A stretch of DNA of 64,000 nt from CAXBID01 sp963815305 (GTDB lineage Bacteria; Bacteroidota; Bacteroidia; Flavobacteriales; Flavobacteriaceae), in the NCBI GenBank assembly GCA_963815305.1, contig CAWFFW010000001.1:1178001-1242000 (forward strand). The letters run 5' to 3'. The position numbers were made by a program, and so were the translations under genes. The notes beneath the pieces were generated by a model. The model was not told where the DNA came from. It searched no databases and worked only from the letters and a program-made list of their open reading frames with translations. Positions 54,401 to 63,807 of this stretch are shown one piece after another; position 1 is the stretch's first letter, and the number at the start of each line of letters is the position of its first letter.

Positions 54401-57400
54401 TGTTGTGGATGATCCTGCTATAACCACACAACCATTAACAACACAAACACTATGTCAAGGCAGGACACCTCAAGATTTAGAGGTAATTGTTAATGGCGGA
54501 ATAGGAGCGACTTATACCTATCAATGGTTTAGTAATATTGCTAATACAAATTCTGGAGGCACATTGATTATAGGTGCAACAAACAACATATTTACTCCGC
54601 CAACAAATGCTGTTGGAACACTTTATTATTATTGTGAAATAACACAAACTGCTTCTGGGTGTGGTGTTTTAAGTGATACTGCTGAAGTCATCATAAATGC
54701 ATCTCCTACTTTTACATCGCAGCCTATATCTCAAACCATTTGTTTTGGATCGTCTTTCAACACCTTGAGTGCCAGTTTCATCAATGGCGTTGGCACACCA
54801 ACTTTTCAATGGTATTCTAACACGGTAAATGATAATACGACTGGAACTGCCATTGATGGAGCAATTAATTCTAATTACACGCCACCATCTGGAACTATTG
54901 GAACAACTTTTTATTATACCATTATTACATTTTCTTCTGGTGGATGTTCTGAAATTATTTCTGATGTTTCTGAACAAACCGTAAATCAAACACCTATTAT
55001 AAGCGACAAAACACTTACAATTTGTAGTGGCGTTACTTTTGATATTATGCCTGATAATAATAGCGGAGACATAGCGCCTACAGGAACATTATACACTTGG
55101 GTAAACCCAGAAATTAACCCTGTTGGTTCTATCTCTGGTGCTTCAGATGAAACTTCGGGTTCAATCAATATTAGTCAAACTTTAATTAACAACACACTAA
55201 ATCCCACAACCGTTTCGTACACCGTTACACCTGTTTTAGGAATGTGTACTGGTGCAGATTTCAACATTATAATCACCGTAAATCCGTCAATTAGTATGGT
55301 CGAAATGGTTACAAATAGTTCATGTTATTTATCTAATACGGGGGCTATTGAAATCTCAATTACTGGTGGTGTTCCTTTTACAACAGGAACTCCGTATCAA
55401 ATTTTATGGACAGGACCTAATGGATACACCAATACAAATGAAGATAATTCTAATTTAGAGCCAGGTGATTACACCGTAACCATAAACGATAATGGCGGTT
55501 GTCCGTTGACAAATACATTCACAATAACCGAACCCGATGAACTCATTTTTAGTACCCTTCTTTTTGACTCAGAAACCATATCTTGTTTTGGAGCAGATGA
55601 TGGTAATATTGGAATTGATATTTCTGGAGGAACTACACCTTACACTTATAATTGGACTCGTAATGGCTCTTTTTTCACTTCCGCGGAAGACTTAACAAAT
55701 CTAGGTCCGGGTAATTATGAAATTACGGTTACTGATGCAAATAATTGCACCCCGATTGTTCAAAGTTTTCAAATTATTGAACCCCCTTTACTAGATGTTA
55801 GTTTAGTTAACCAAATAGATATTATATGTTTTGGCGATGCTACTGGTGAAATAAACAGTAATACCGTTGGCGGTAGACCAATTGAAATTAGTCCGGGTAT
55901 TTTTGATTACGGCTATTCATGGACAGGACCAAATGGATTTACTAGCAATCTTCAAAACTTAACTGGTTTGTTTGCTGGAATATATAACCTAACAGTAACC
56001 GACAAGTCTGGTTGTACAGATACTTTAGAAGTCATTTTAAATCAAACTGACGAAATTATTATTGATTATACTACAACTGATATTGAATGCTATGGCGATA
56101 ATAATGCATCCATTACTATAAACAATATTTCAGGAGGTAATCCACCATACACAATAGCATGGAGCAATTTAGGCTCAGGGACAAATCAAAATAATTTATC
56201 AGCCGGCACATATATCATTACGGTTACTGATGACACAAATTGTGAAAAGCAAGCCACCATCGTTATTGACGAGGCACCAATTTTTAGAATGACACCAGAA
56301 GTAACTCAAATCTCATGTTTTGGAGAAAATGATGGTAGAATAATTTTAAATCTAGAAGGTGGTATTGACCCCGTAACACTAGTTTGGGATGATGATGCTA
56401 CTGCTGGGGTTGAACGAAATAATATGGGTCCTGGGATATACACTGTTACTATTACTGACGGCGTACCATGTGAATTAGTAGAAACTTTTACCATTACTGA
56501 ACCCGACCAATTAGTACTTTCAGCGAATACAACGGATGCATTAGATTGTGATGATGCTAATAGCGGCGCCGTAAATTTAATTGTTACAGGGGGTACCTTA
56601 CCGCTTACCTATTCATGGTCTAATGGTTCTAATACTGAAGATTTATCAAATATTCCTCCTGGTGATTATACCATACAAATTACAGATGCCAATGGTTGTG
56701 AAATTTCTGAAACTTGGACTATAAATAGATTTGATGCAATTAATGTTATTGTTGAAACTATAACAGATTTTGACTGTGACACCAGAAATGTAGAACAAAC
56801 GTTTATTGCCAGAGTTTCTGGTGGTGTTCCTCCACATCAAATACGTTGGTCTAGCGGAACAGTTAGCGGTTCAAATAATGAAATTATGAATACATCCATT
56901 GATGGCTTAATAACTGTTGATGTTGTTGACAGTATAGGTTGTACCACAAGTTTCTCATATAATGTTGATATTCCCCTTTTAGGTGATGCTAATTTTGAAG
57001 TAAGTTCGGATGCGTACAATACTTATGGCTTTTATTCTGTACAGGACCCAATTCAATTTACAAACACAGCAACTGGTGATTATATAAGTGTCTCATGGGA
57101 TTTTGGAGATGGAAATTTTTCTGCAGAAGAAAATCCTTTACATATCTATTTAAATGAGGGTAGTTATATTGTTACCCAAAATGTTACTTATCCTTTTGGA
57201 TGCGTCTACACTGAAGTTATTACTTTACGTATTGAAAAAGGCTATAGTTTAATTGTACCGAATGCCTTTACACCAAATGGAGACGCTATGAATCTTTATT
57301 TTGTTCCAGAATCTATTGCTCTTAGTGATATGACTCTTAATATATTTGATACCTGGGGTAGTTTAATCTATTCTGAAAAAGGAGATAATATAAAAGGATG

Positions 57401-57518
57401 GGATGGTAAAATAAAAGACGCTGAGGCTGAAAATGGAAACTATTACTACATGCTAACCGCAAAAACATTTTATGGATTAATAGTAACCCGTAGAGGTGCA
57501 TTCGTATCAATTAAATAG
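51441..57518 (+). CDS. Giant T9SS-secreted PKD/Ig-like/SprB-repeat adhesin-like protein A
   Basis: The 2025-residue surface protein has a signal peptide (about 1-22) and a first domain (45-135). PKD-like domains follow (137-700; WSFGDG at 169, WDFGDGTT at 467). Four Ig-like repeats of about 95 residues (795-1182) have the recurring pattern TYQWYINT. SprB-type repeats (about 1285-1845) share ISCFGxDDGxIxIxISGG. A final PKD (1850-1932) leads into a type B T9SS sorting domain (1937-2025; VPNAFTPNGD, IFDTWGSLIY, GWDGK). It shares its plan with the next gene but has the Ig-like block in addition. Secretion by T9SS is inferred. Confidence 0.9.
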   Translation: MRKNFFLTTLSFFIITLSIFALDIIDIKTQLTKNPSSVYLKLPPSATISGSTTVCRNDTQPQITFTGSAGNAPYTFTYTINSGGNQTVVSSGNIATVNVNTGTVGAFVYQIVSVSDSSNSSSNENDTATVTVVAPPTVDFTFDNSGACSETSVNFTPNVTGDGPFTYSWSFGDGVTSSNSNPSHVFTSFGCGFQNSNVTLTVTDSNGCTSSITKAVSVQQKPLLEFEDIDNRFDPFNNCGNNTTDPSYTINVGISNVSATCINSYNINWGDGSGIETNVSFPATHTYTQLGSFNMEITGNGTNCDNRVSYLIKNSSNPTGSIVSPGNTVNLCTPVNPLNFAIGSWATNPPDTQYTVDFGDGTTENYTQAQLETSTYYNTADPVNSQNYPIPHTYTQTSCPNSYTVFLYITTSCGQTNLTAGPIIILRKPEIDFEDPPTSCVGELVPFNNTSMDGYSNNCSINDGYYWDFGDGTTSTLRDPSHTYTTSGTFTVSLYGENSCGVTNTVSKTICIEPSLIAVFTLDTNNGCSPLVVQTTNTTDLSDSCGGETYLWEVTYASGFCGTVPEQWTFSGGTNETSSAPVINFVTSGMYTLTLTTTNSCGTDSFSETIEVKQPPTVTINSINDFCGSGSITPVANVDSCAPASETLTYNWSFSGGTPATATTLNPGIITYTTPGNYQVSFSVSSSCGTTTDSEDFDINPIPSITNTDLAQTICSGTDTNEIVLASDIANTTFAWTATAASGVTGFTASGNTDTIPIQTIVNANTTSEDVTYSVTPSVGGCDGTPVNFIITVNPAPSFTSQPLSETICLNGPISTLSLDVNGPGTPTYQWYINTIDDNTSGTAIGGETNATYTPPNNPVGVTYYYGVVSFSASSGCNEITSDTARIELVNGIQIDTNPLATESICVGGAISNPLFVVHSGGAGTISYQWYINTINSNTGGNLITGATNSDYNPSTFNAPDDYYYYVVISLTGSGCSAITSDVAEVIVVDDPAITTQPLTTQTLCQGRTPQDLEVIVNGGIGATYTYQWFSNIANTNSGGTLIIGATNNIFTPPTNAVGTLYYYCEITQTASGCGVLSDTAEVIINASPTFTSQPISQTICFGSSFNTLSASFINGVGTPTFQWYSNTVNDNTTGTAIDGAINSNYTPPSGTIGTTFYYTIITFSSGGCSEIISDVSEQTVNQTPIISDKTLTICSGVTFDIMPDNNSGDIAPTGTLYTWVNPEINPVGSISGASDETSGSINISQTLINNTLNPTTVSYTVTPVLGMCTGADFNIIITVNPSISMVEMVTNSSCYLSNTGAIEISITGGVPFTTGTPYQILWTGPNGYTNTNEDNSNLEPGDYTVTINDNGGCPLTNTFTITEPDELIFSTLLFDSETISCFGADDGNIGIDISGGTTPYTYNWTRNGSFFTSAEDLTNLGPGNYEITVTDANNCTPIVQSFQIIEPPLLDVSLVNQIDIICFGDATGEINSNTVGGRPIEISPGIFDYGYSWTGPNGFTSNLQNLTGLFAGIYNLTVTDKSGCTDTLEVILNQTDEIIIDYTTTDIECYGDNNASITINNISGGNPPYTIAWSNLGSGTNQNNLSAGTYIITVTDDTNCEKQATIVIDEAPIFRMTPEVTQISCFGENDGRIILNLEGGIDPVTLVWDDDATAGVERNNMGPGIYTVTITDGVPCELVETFTITEPDQLVLSANTTDALDCDDANSGAVNLIVTGGTLPLTYSWSNGSNTEDLSNIPPGDYTIQITDANGCEISETWTINRFDAINVIVETITDFDCDTRNVEQTFIARVSGGVPPHQIRWSSGTVSGSNNEIMNTSIDGLITVDVVDSIGCTTSFSYNVDIPLLGDANFEVSSDAYNTYGFYSVQDPIQFTNTATGDYISVSWDFGDGNFSAEENPLHIYLNEGSYIVTQNVTYPFGCVYTEVITLRIEKGYSLIVPNAFTPNGDAMNLYFVPESIALSDMTLNIFDTWGSLIYSEKGDNIKGWDGKIKDAEAENGNYYYMLTAKTFYGLIVTRRGAFVSIK

Positions 57519-57641
57519 AATAAAATTTGCTGTATTATTAGCAAAAATTGTCGGATATCGGAAAATACATCTTTTAAACCCTAAATTCCTACATAAAAAT
57601 AATAAACTATTATTTTAGCTTCAACCAATGACTACTAGATA

Positions 57642-60600
57642 ATGAACATGAATAAGATTTTTTTATTTTTTATTTTCTTTTTTTTTATAATCATTACTTT
57701 TTTTGGATTAAATATTAGCTATGAAAATACTATTTTAAATACTCAAAGCTTCACTTCTCTTGTCAAACCACCTACAGTTAATTTTAGTTTTACTAATGAT
57801 GGTGCATGTTCTGGAACACAAATAACATTTACACCTACTATCACAGGTGTTGCACCCTTTACTTATGTTTGGGATTTTGGTGATGGTACAACATCAACCC
57901 AAAGCAACCCCACAAAATCCTTTAATGCACTAGGTTGTGGATTTCAAAATAATAATGTAAGACTAACGGTTACCGATGCTAACAACGAGTTTACTAGCCT
58001 TATAAAACCCATTTCAATTCAACAAAAACCAGATTTAGAGTTTGTAAACTTAAATGCGCCTTCAGGCTCCATGACGCCCTTTGAAAAATGTGGTGATAAT
58101 AACACAGACTCACAATACACTATAAATATAGGAAATAATTCTAATTCCACTGCATGTATTACGTCCTACAATATTGATTGGGGCGACGGAACTTCAGAAA
58201 CCAATGTAACATTTCCTAGACCGCATACTTACACAGCATTGGGCTCTTTTAATATGGTGGTAACTGGTATTGGAAATAGTGGTTGCAATAACACCATAAC
58301 TTATGTCATTAAAAATTCAAATAATCCTATTGGCTCTTTAATATCACCCGGTAATACCACCAATTTATGTACTCCTGCTCCTGTTATGAATTTCGCCATA
58401 GGATCTTGGGCATCAAACCCTTCAGATACAAGATATGAGGTAAATTATGGTGATGGTACTACTACAAATTATACACAAACTCAATTAGAAAACTCCATAT
58501 ATTATAATGCAGCTAACCCACCGGCATCTCAAAATTTTCCTATTCCACACACTTTTACCAGATTTAATTGCCCTAGTGGGAATATTGTAAGACTAACAAT
58601 TACTACATCTTGCGGAAGTACATTTCTTACTGCAGGCCCTATAATTATTTTAGATGTACCCATCATAGATTTTAATGTAAATAGTATTGTTTGCGCAAAC
58701 ACATCTACATCTTTTAGAAATAACACTATTGCAGGATTCACAAACGATTGTAGTACTTTTAATGTTTACACTTGGAATTTCGGGGATGGAAGTGCACCCT
58801 CTAGGGCTGTTAATCCTAGCCACGTATATACAACACCAGGAAACTATACCATCACTTTAGAAGCAGAAACACCCTGTGGAGTAGGAACATCTGTGTCTAA
58901 AACCATATGTGTAGAACCTATATTAGAGCCTAACTTTACATTTGGTAACGCCTGCGCTTCTACTCCATTAAAATTAACAAATACTACCGATGCAAGTTTA
59001 GGTTGTGGTGCTGAAACTTATACTTGGGATGTTGTATCCTATTCTGAGGCATATTGTGGTGAAGCACCTGAAAGATGGAATTTTGCAAACGGGACTGGAA
59101 GAAATTCTAGAGAACCATTTATTTCTTTTAACACGCCTGGTATTTATTACTTAAGATTAACAACACGAAATTCTTGTGGTATTAATAGACGAATAACCAA
59201 ACGTATTGATGTAAAAAAACCTCCAGTAATCACTTTAGATCCTGTTTCTAATTTTTGTCAATCGGCTTCAATTTTCCCTAAAGGAACTGTGGAAGAAACC
59301 TGCTCACCCAGTTCCGAAATCACCTATATATGGAGTTTTCCTGGAGGAACACCATCAACTTCAACAGCTTTAAATCCAGGTAAAGTAGATTATTCAACAA
59401 GTGGAAATTATACGGTTACATTTAGTGTAACAAATAGTTGTGGCACAACAACTAGAACAGCTAATTTTTCGGTAGATTTAGTACTTTCACCAATCATATC
59501 AGATAAAAACACAGAGATTTGTAGTGGTGACACCTTTAATATAAGACCAACTTCCAACGGCACAGATAATGTTCCTTCAGGTACCACTTATACGTGGTCA
59601 ACACCTATAGTAAATCCTTCTGGAGCAGTTAGTGGTGCTACGGCACAATCATCACCTAGAAGTACTATCAGTCAAACACTAACTAATAATACAAGTAGTC
59701 CTGCTACAGTAACTTATACCGTGTCACCCATTGCGGGGACTTGCCCTGGTCCAGATTTTAATATAACGGTAACCGTTAATCCATTAATTGATGTAACACC
59801 GAATATTACCAATGGTACTTGTTTTGATTCTGATGATGGTTCTATTAATATAACGATATCGGGAGGTATTCCATTTTCTACTGGAAATCCTTATACTATT
59901 TCTTGGACGGGACCTAACGGGTTTAATAGTACAGATGAAGATATTAATAATTTAGAACCCGGGAGTTATACATTAAGAATTACTGACGATGGCAATTGCC
60001 CTTTTATTAGAACTTATACAGTGACTGAACCTGGTTTATTTAGATTTTCTGATTCTAAAAATGACATCTCTTGTTTTGGATTTGATGACGGAAGAATCAA
60101 TTTAAATGTTAGCGGAGGAACTTTACCATATACGTATGTTTGGACAAAAGTTGGAGACCCTACGTTTTCTGAATCATCTGAAGACTTGTTTAGCTTAACA
60201 CCGGGCGAATACGAAGTTACCATTACTGAAACTAATAATTGTGATATCTTAACTGGTTCGTACACCATTATAGAGCCACCTTTGTTAGAAGTTGATTTAG
60301 CTACGCCAGTAGAAATCATACTTTGTTATGGTGATTTTACAGGAGAAATTTATGTGAATGCTACTGGTGGCAGACCAATAGGGGGAACTAATTATAGATG
60401 GGCTTGGACTGGACCTAATGGTTATAGAAGCAGCAGTCAAAACTTAACAGGTATTGAGGCAGGTACCTATAATTTAATAGTTACTGATAATTCTGGTTGT
60501 ACAGAAAACTTACAGGTTATTGTACCGCAAAATCCACAAATTAATATTGATTACACAGTAAAAGAGCTTACCTGTTACAATGATAATAGTGGTGCGATTA

Positions 60601-62006
60601 CCATCAATAATATTTCAGGAGGTATTCCGCCTTATGAACCTGTAGAATGGAGTAATTTAGGAACTGGCATGATGCAGGATAACTTATCGGCAGGCATTTA
60701 TACCATTACCATTACAGATGCTATAGGCTGTGTTCGTATATTTCCTATTCCTGTAAATAATGCCCCTATTTTCGAAATAAATCCAGATGTAAATAATGTG
60801 TCGTGCTTTGGTGAAAATGATGGAAGTATAAAATTAAATCTAGTTGGAGGCGAAAACCCTGTAACATTAGTTTGGGATGATAGCTCAAGCTCTGGTGACG
60901 AACGAAACAATATTGGTCCTGGAGATTATTCGGTAACCATTACGGATGCTAAAGGGTGTGTGCTTGAAGAAGAATTCACTATTCTAGAGCCTTTTCCTTT
61001 AACTTTAATAGGAATTGCGTCTGACGCTCTGGATTGTAATGATGTAAATAGTGGCGCCATTGATCTAGAAATAACTGGAGGGTCTTTACCAATATCAATT
61101 ATTTGGAGTAATGGGACAAGAACAGAAGACCTATCAAATATTCCTCCAGACGTTTATTCCGTGACCATTACCGATGCTAATGGATGTGAGGAAACAGCCT
61201 CTTTTGATGTAAAAAGATTTGAACCTCTAGAAGCACCATTCGAAATAATCACAAATTTTGATTGCGAAACTAGAGAAGTCGATCAAACATTTATTGCTCG
61301 CGTAAAAGGTGGTATTCCGCCCTATCAATTACGTTGGTCTAGTGGCACTATAACTGGAGAGAATAACGAAATTATGCGTACTGGAACTAACGGATTAGTT
61401 ATTCTTACCGTGACAGATAGTTTTGGTTGTGTTAAAGACTTTTCAATTCAAGTTCAAACGCCAGTTTTAGATGGATCAAGTTTTACTACCAATTCATTTG
61501 GGTATAGCACTTATGATTTATACTCTATTTTCGACCCCATTCAATTTACGAATACAGCTGAAGGAGATTTTATTAACATCAGTTGGGATTTTGGAGATGG
61601 CAACCTTTCAAGTGAGATTAACCCAGAACACATCTATACTAAAGAAGGTACTTATACTATTATTCAGAACGTTACCTATCCTTTTGGATGTAAATATTCT
61701 AGCGAAACCACTATCACTGTTGAAAAAGGATACAGTATAGTAATGCCCAATGCATTTACTCCAAATGGAGATAACATGAATGATTACTTTTTTCCTGTTT
61801 TTATTGGCTTAAATGATATGACTTTAGATATTTACGACACTTGGGGTAGTATCATATATTCTGAAAGTGGTGAAAATATTAGAGGATGGGATGGAAAAAT
61901 AAAAAATGCGAAAGCAGAAAATGGAAATTATCATTTTAAATTCATAGCTAAAACTTTTTACGGTAGAGAAGTAAAGAAAGAAGGCGCTTTAGTATTAATC
62001 AAATAA
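57642..62006 (+). CDS. Giant T9SS-secreted PKD/SprB-repeat adhesin-like protein B
   Basis: The 1454-residue paralogue of the preceding protein has a signal peptide (about 1-24). PKD-like domains start near residue 44 (WDFGDGTTSTQSNPTKSF). SprB repeats follow (ISCFGFDDGRINLNVSGG, VSCFGENDGSIKLNLVGG), then a PKD (WDFGDGNLSSEINPEHIY) and a type B sorting domain over the last 89 residues (MPNAFTPNGDNMNDYFFP, WDGKIKNAKAENGNYHF). It lacks the four Ig-like repeats of protein A. The start could be Met1 or Met3 (MNMNKIF). Its neighbour, 19 bases on, is the SprF-like partner. Confidence 0.9.
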   Translation: MNMNKIFLFFIFFFFIIITFFGLNISYENTILNTQSFTSLVKPPTVNFSFTNDGACSGTQITFTPTITGVAPFTYVWDFGDGTTSTQSNPTKSFNALGCGFQNNNVRLTVTDANNEFTSLIKPISIQQKPDLEFVNLNAPSGSMTPFEKCGDNNTDSQYTINIGNNSNSTACITSYNIDWGDGTSETNVTFPRPHTYTALGSFNMVVTGIGNSGCNNTITYVIKNSNNPIGSLISPGNTTNLCTPAPVMNFAIGSWASNPSDTRYEVNYGDGTTTNYTQTQLENSIYYNAANPPASQNFPIPHTFTRFNCPSGNIVRLTITTSCGSTFLTAGPIIILDVPIIDFNVNSIVCANTSTSFRNNTIAGFTNDCSTFNVYTWNFGDGSAPSRAVNPSHVYTTPGNYTITLEAETPCGVGTSVSKTICVEPILEPNFTFGNACASTPLKLTNTTDASLGCGAETYTWDVVSYSEAYCGEAPERWNFANGTGRNSREPFISFNTPGIYYLRLTTRNSCGINRRITKRIDVKKPPVITLDPVSNFCQSASIFPKGTVEETCSPSSEITYIWSFPGGTPSTSTALNPGKVDYSTSGNYTVTFSVTNSCGTTTRTANFSVDLVLSPIISDKNTEICSGDTFNIRPTSNGTDNVPSGTTYTWSTPIVNPSGAVSGATAQSSPRSTISQTLTNNTSSPATVTYTVSPIAGTCPGPDFNITVTVNPLIDVTPNITNGTCFDSDDGSINITISGGIPFSTGNPYTISWTGPNGFNSTDEDINNLEPGSYTLRITDDGNCPFIRTYTVTEPGLFRFSDSKNDISCFGFDDGRINLNVSGGTLPYTYVWTKVGDPTFSESSEDLFSLTPGEYEVTITETNNCDILTGSYTIIEPPLLEVDLATPVEIILCYGDFTGEIYVNATGGRPIGGTNYRWAWTGPNGYRSSSQNLTGIEAGTYNLIVTDNSGCTENLQVIVPQNPQINIDYTVKELTCYNDNSGAITINNISGGIPPYEPVEWSNLGTGMMQDNLSAGIYTITITDAIGCVRIFPIPVNNAPIFEINPDVNNVSCFGENDGSIKLNLVGGENPVTLVWDDSSSSGDERNNIGPGDYSVTITDAKGCVLEEEFTILEPFPLTLIGIASDALDCNDVNSGAIDLEITGGSLPISIIWSNGTRTEDLSNIPPDVYSVTITDANGCEETASFDVKRFEPLEAPFEIITNFDCETREVDQTFIARVKGGIPPYQLRWSSGTITGENNEIMRTGTNGLVILTVTDSFGCVKDFSIQVQTPVLDGSSFTTNSFGYSTYDLYSIFDPIQFTNTAEGDFINISWDFGDGNLSSEINPEHIYTKEGTYTIIQNVTYPFGCKYSSETTITVEKGYSIVMPNAFTPNGDNMNDYFFPVFIGLNDMTLDIYDTWGSIIYSESGENIRGWDGKIKNAKAENGNYHFKFIAKTFYGREVKKEGALVLIK

Positions 62007-62025
62007 ATCGACACAACCTAGATAA

Positions 62026-63021
62026 ATGAAAATCAAAATATCCATCCTAATCATAATAAGCTACTTTTGTTTAAAATCAAACGCCCAAGACCCTGTCTTT
62101 TCTCAATATTTCTTGGTTCCTGAAACTATAAATCCTGGGTTTTCGGGTTTTGAAGATGCTTCCTATTTTGGATTACTTCATAGAACACAATGGCCAAGTT
62201 TAGATTTAAGAGTTGATACTGAATATGCCTTTTTCAATTCTTGGATTGAAAATGTTGGCGGTATTGGTTTTAGTATTTTAAACCAGCATGAAAATAACAC
62301 CAACTATAACCATTTGCAGGGCAATGTAAACTTTGCGTATCATGTAACTTTAGCCAACGATTGGTATTTCAGACCTGCTGTAGAAGTTGGCTTTGGAACA
62401 AAATCCTTTAACTTTAGAAATTTGGTTTTAGCAGATCAAATTAATATCAATACAGGAACAATTAACCCAGTCACTTCAGATATATTTGCTTTAAACGCCA
62501 ACAGAAATATAACCTTTTTAGATTTTTCTGCTGGTTTCGTTTTTGACAAAAAGAATACACGTAATGATACTGATTTATGGCTTGGAGCTTCTATAAAACA
62601 TTTAAATAAACCCAATATTTCATTTGTAGAAAATGGTAATGTTCCTTTAGATATCTTTTATTCACTACACGCCAATTATAAATTCCCTTATTTTGACTAT
62701 AATGATATCCTTGTTTATGCAAATTATATGCAACAAGGTCAATATAACAGGTTAGATGTAGGTGCAACAATACAACTCGAAAAACTGATGTTAGGTGCTA
62801 TGGCGGTTACCAATCCTGCTAAAAACAGTTTAAATAGCCATTTATTAACCTCTATTAATGCGTTTGTAGGATTAGAGTTTGAACAACTGCGTTTTGGGTT
62901 TTCTTATGATATGAACACCTCTAATATCGGGAGAACTGATGGTGTTTACGAACTTTCTATCACCTACTTGGCAGGTTGTTTAATTTGTAGAAATCCAGCA
63001 AATTTAGAACGTAGGAAGTAA
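62026..63021 (+). CDS. PorP/SprF family T9SS membrane protein
   Basis: The 331-residue outer-membrane barrel has a signal peptide (MKIKISILIIISYFCLKSNA) followed by QDPVFSQYFLVPETINPGFSG, the family N-terminus. Repeated beta strands follow (RDVGATIQLEKLMLGAM-like) and the end is FGFSYDMNTSNIGRTDGVYELSIT. In Flavobacterium johnsoniae SprF is encoded next to SprB and needed for its surface display, so this gene probably serves the two giant proteins upstream. The gap after gene B is only 19 bases, consistent with an operon. Confidence 0.92.
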   Translation: MKIKISILIIISYFCLKSNAQDPVFSQYFLVPETINPGFSGFEDASYFGLLHRTQWPSLDLRVDTEYAFFNSWIENVGGIGFSILNQHENNTNYNHLQGNVNFAYHVTLANDWYFRPAVEVGFGTKSFNFRNLVLADQININTGTINPVTSDIFALNANRNITFLDFSAGFVFDKKNTRNDTDLWLGASIKHLNKPNISFVENGNVPLDIFYSLHANYKFPYFDYNDILVYANYMQQGQYNRLDVGATIQLEKLMLGAMAVTNPAKNSLNSHLLTSINAFVGLEFEQLRFGFSYDMNTSNIGRTDGVYELSITYLAGCLICRNPANLERRK

Positions 63022-63069
63022 CTAAATGAGAGAGAATAGTAGAATAGAATCTAAATTGATTTTTACAAT

Positions 63070-63807
63070 TTATTTATTCTTTTCTATAATTTCAATAGCA
63101 TGATTAATTCCGTAGCCAATAATAATTCCAGAGTTTTCATGATATCTTAATTTTCCAAAAGGTGTTATTAATTCGTTTTCTTGTCCTCTATATGCAGAAA
63201 TAATACCTATTATGTTCCACTTTTGATCCTGCGTTTTATCTCTATTTTTAAATACGATTGGTCCTCCTGAAAATCCAGGATTATTGTGTCCATCTAAAAA
63301 AAGGGTAGTTATACTATCTTTATAGAAAAAAGCAGACATAATCACCTTTTTTACTAATGGCATAGGAAATCCATTGTTTTGACTTTCAGAATTTTCCATT
63401 ATAAGTCCATACGGAAATCCTAAAAAATAACCTTCATCACTATATACCAATCCTTTTATAGTCAAACCCACATGATTCTCGTTTTTCGTCTTACTATTTA
63501 AATCGATAACTGCAATATCTATTTTAGGGTTATCATGTAACAAAATAATGCCTTCCTTTTTCTCCCATATAGAGTCCTTTCGTAATTCAAAAGATAACTT
63601 TTGCTTTGAATTGACTTTCCCTAACAAGTGTTTTGCTGTAATTAAAAATTTCTTGTTATCATAATTTATTATAAAACATGAGCCTGTAATTTTTCCTATT
63701 TTCAAATTATAAACTTTAGTTATTACTTCTCTAGATATGAAATCCTGAGCACTAATGTCAATAACTATAAAAATGAATAACAAGCCTAAAATGAAATTTT
63801 TCATCAT
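63070..63807 (-). CDS. Secreted trypsin-like serine protease
   Basis: The 245-residue protein has a signal peptide (MMKNFILGLLFIFIVIDISAQ) and a chymotrypsin-like fold. The catalytic triad is His60 in ITAKH, Asp97 in KIDIAVIDL and Ser180 in PGFSGGPI. It has no PDZ domain, so it is not DegP-like. It is probably secreted or periplasmic; the target is unknown. The start is Met1 or Met2. It is convergent with the SprF-like gene (48-base gap), so it is a separate transcript. Confidence 0.83.
   Translation of the reverse strand: MMKNFILGLLFIFIVIDISAQDFISREVITKVYNLKIGKITGSCFIINYDNKKFLITAKHLLGKVNSKQKLSFELRKDSIWEKKEGIILLHDNPKIDIAVIDLNSKTKNENHVGLTIKGLVYSDEGYFLGFPYGLIMENSESQNNGFPMPLVKKVIMSAFFYKDSITTLFLDGHNNPGFSGGPIVFKNRDKTQDQKWNIIGIISAYRGQENELITPFGKLRYHENSGIIIGYGINHAIEIIEKNK

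Noticed and set aside
54669..54989. Minus-strand frame inside the first giant protein gene
   Set aside because: It is a shadow of repetitive Thr/Ser/Gly codons; its Arg/Ser-rich composition is typical of antisense.
61471..61740. Second plus-strand frame inside giant protein B
   Set aside because: It overlaps the conserved PKD and sorting-domain coding sequence in another frame.
51441..62006. Repeated units that could suggest a CRISPR array or tandem-repeat element
   Set aside because: The periodicity comes from protein domain repeats of 70-100 residues in open frame; there are no short identical repeats with unique spacers.
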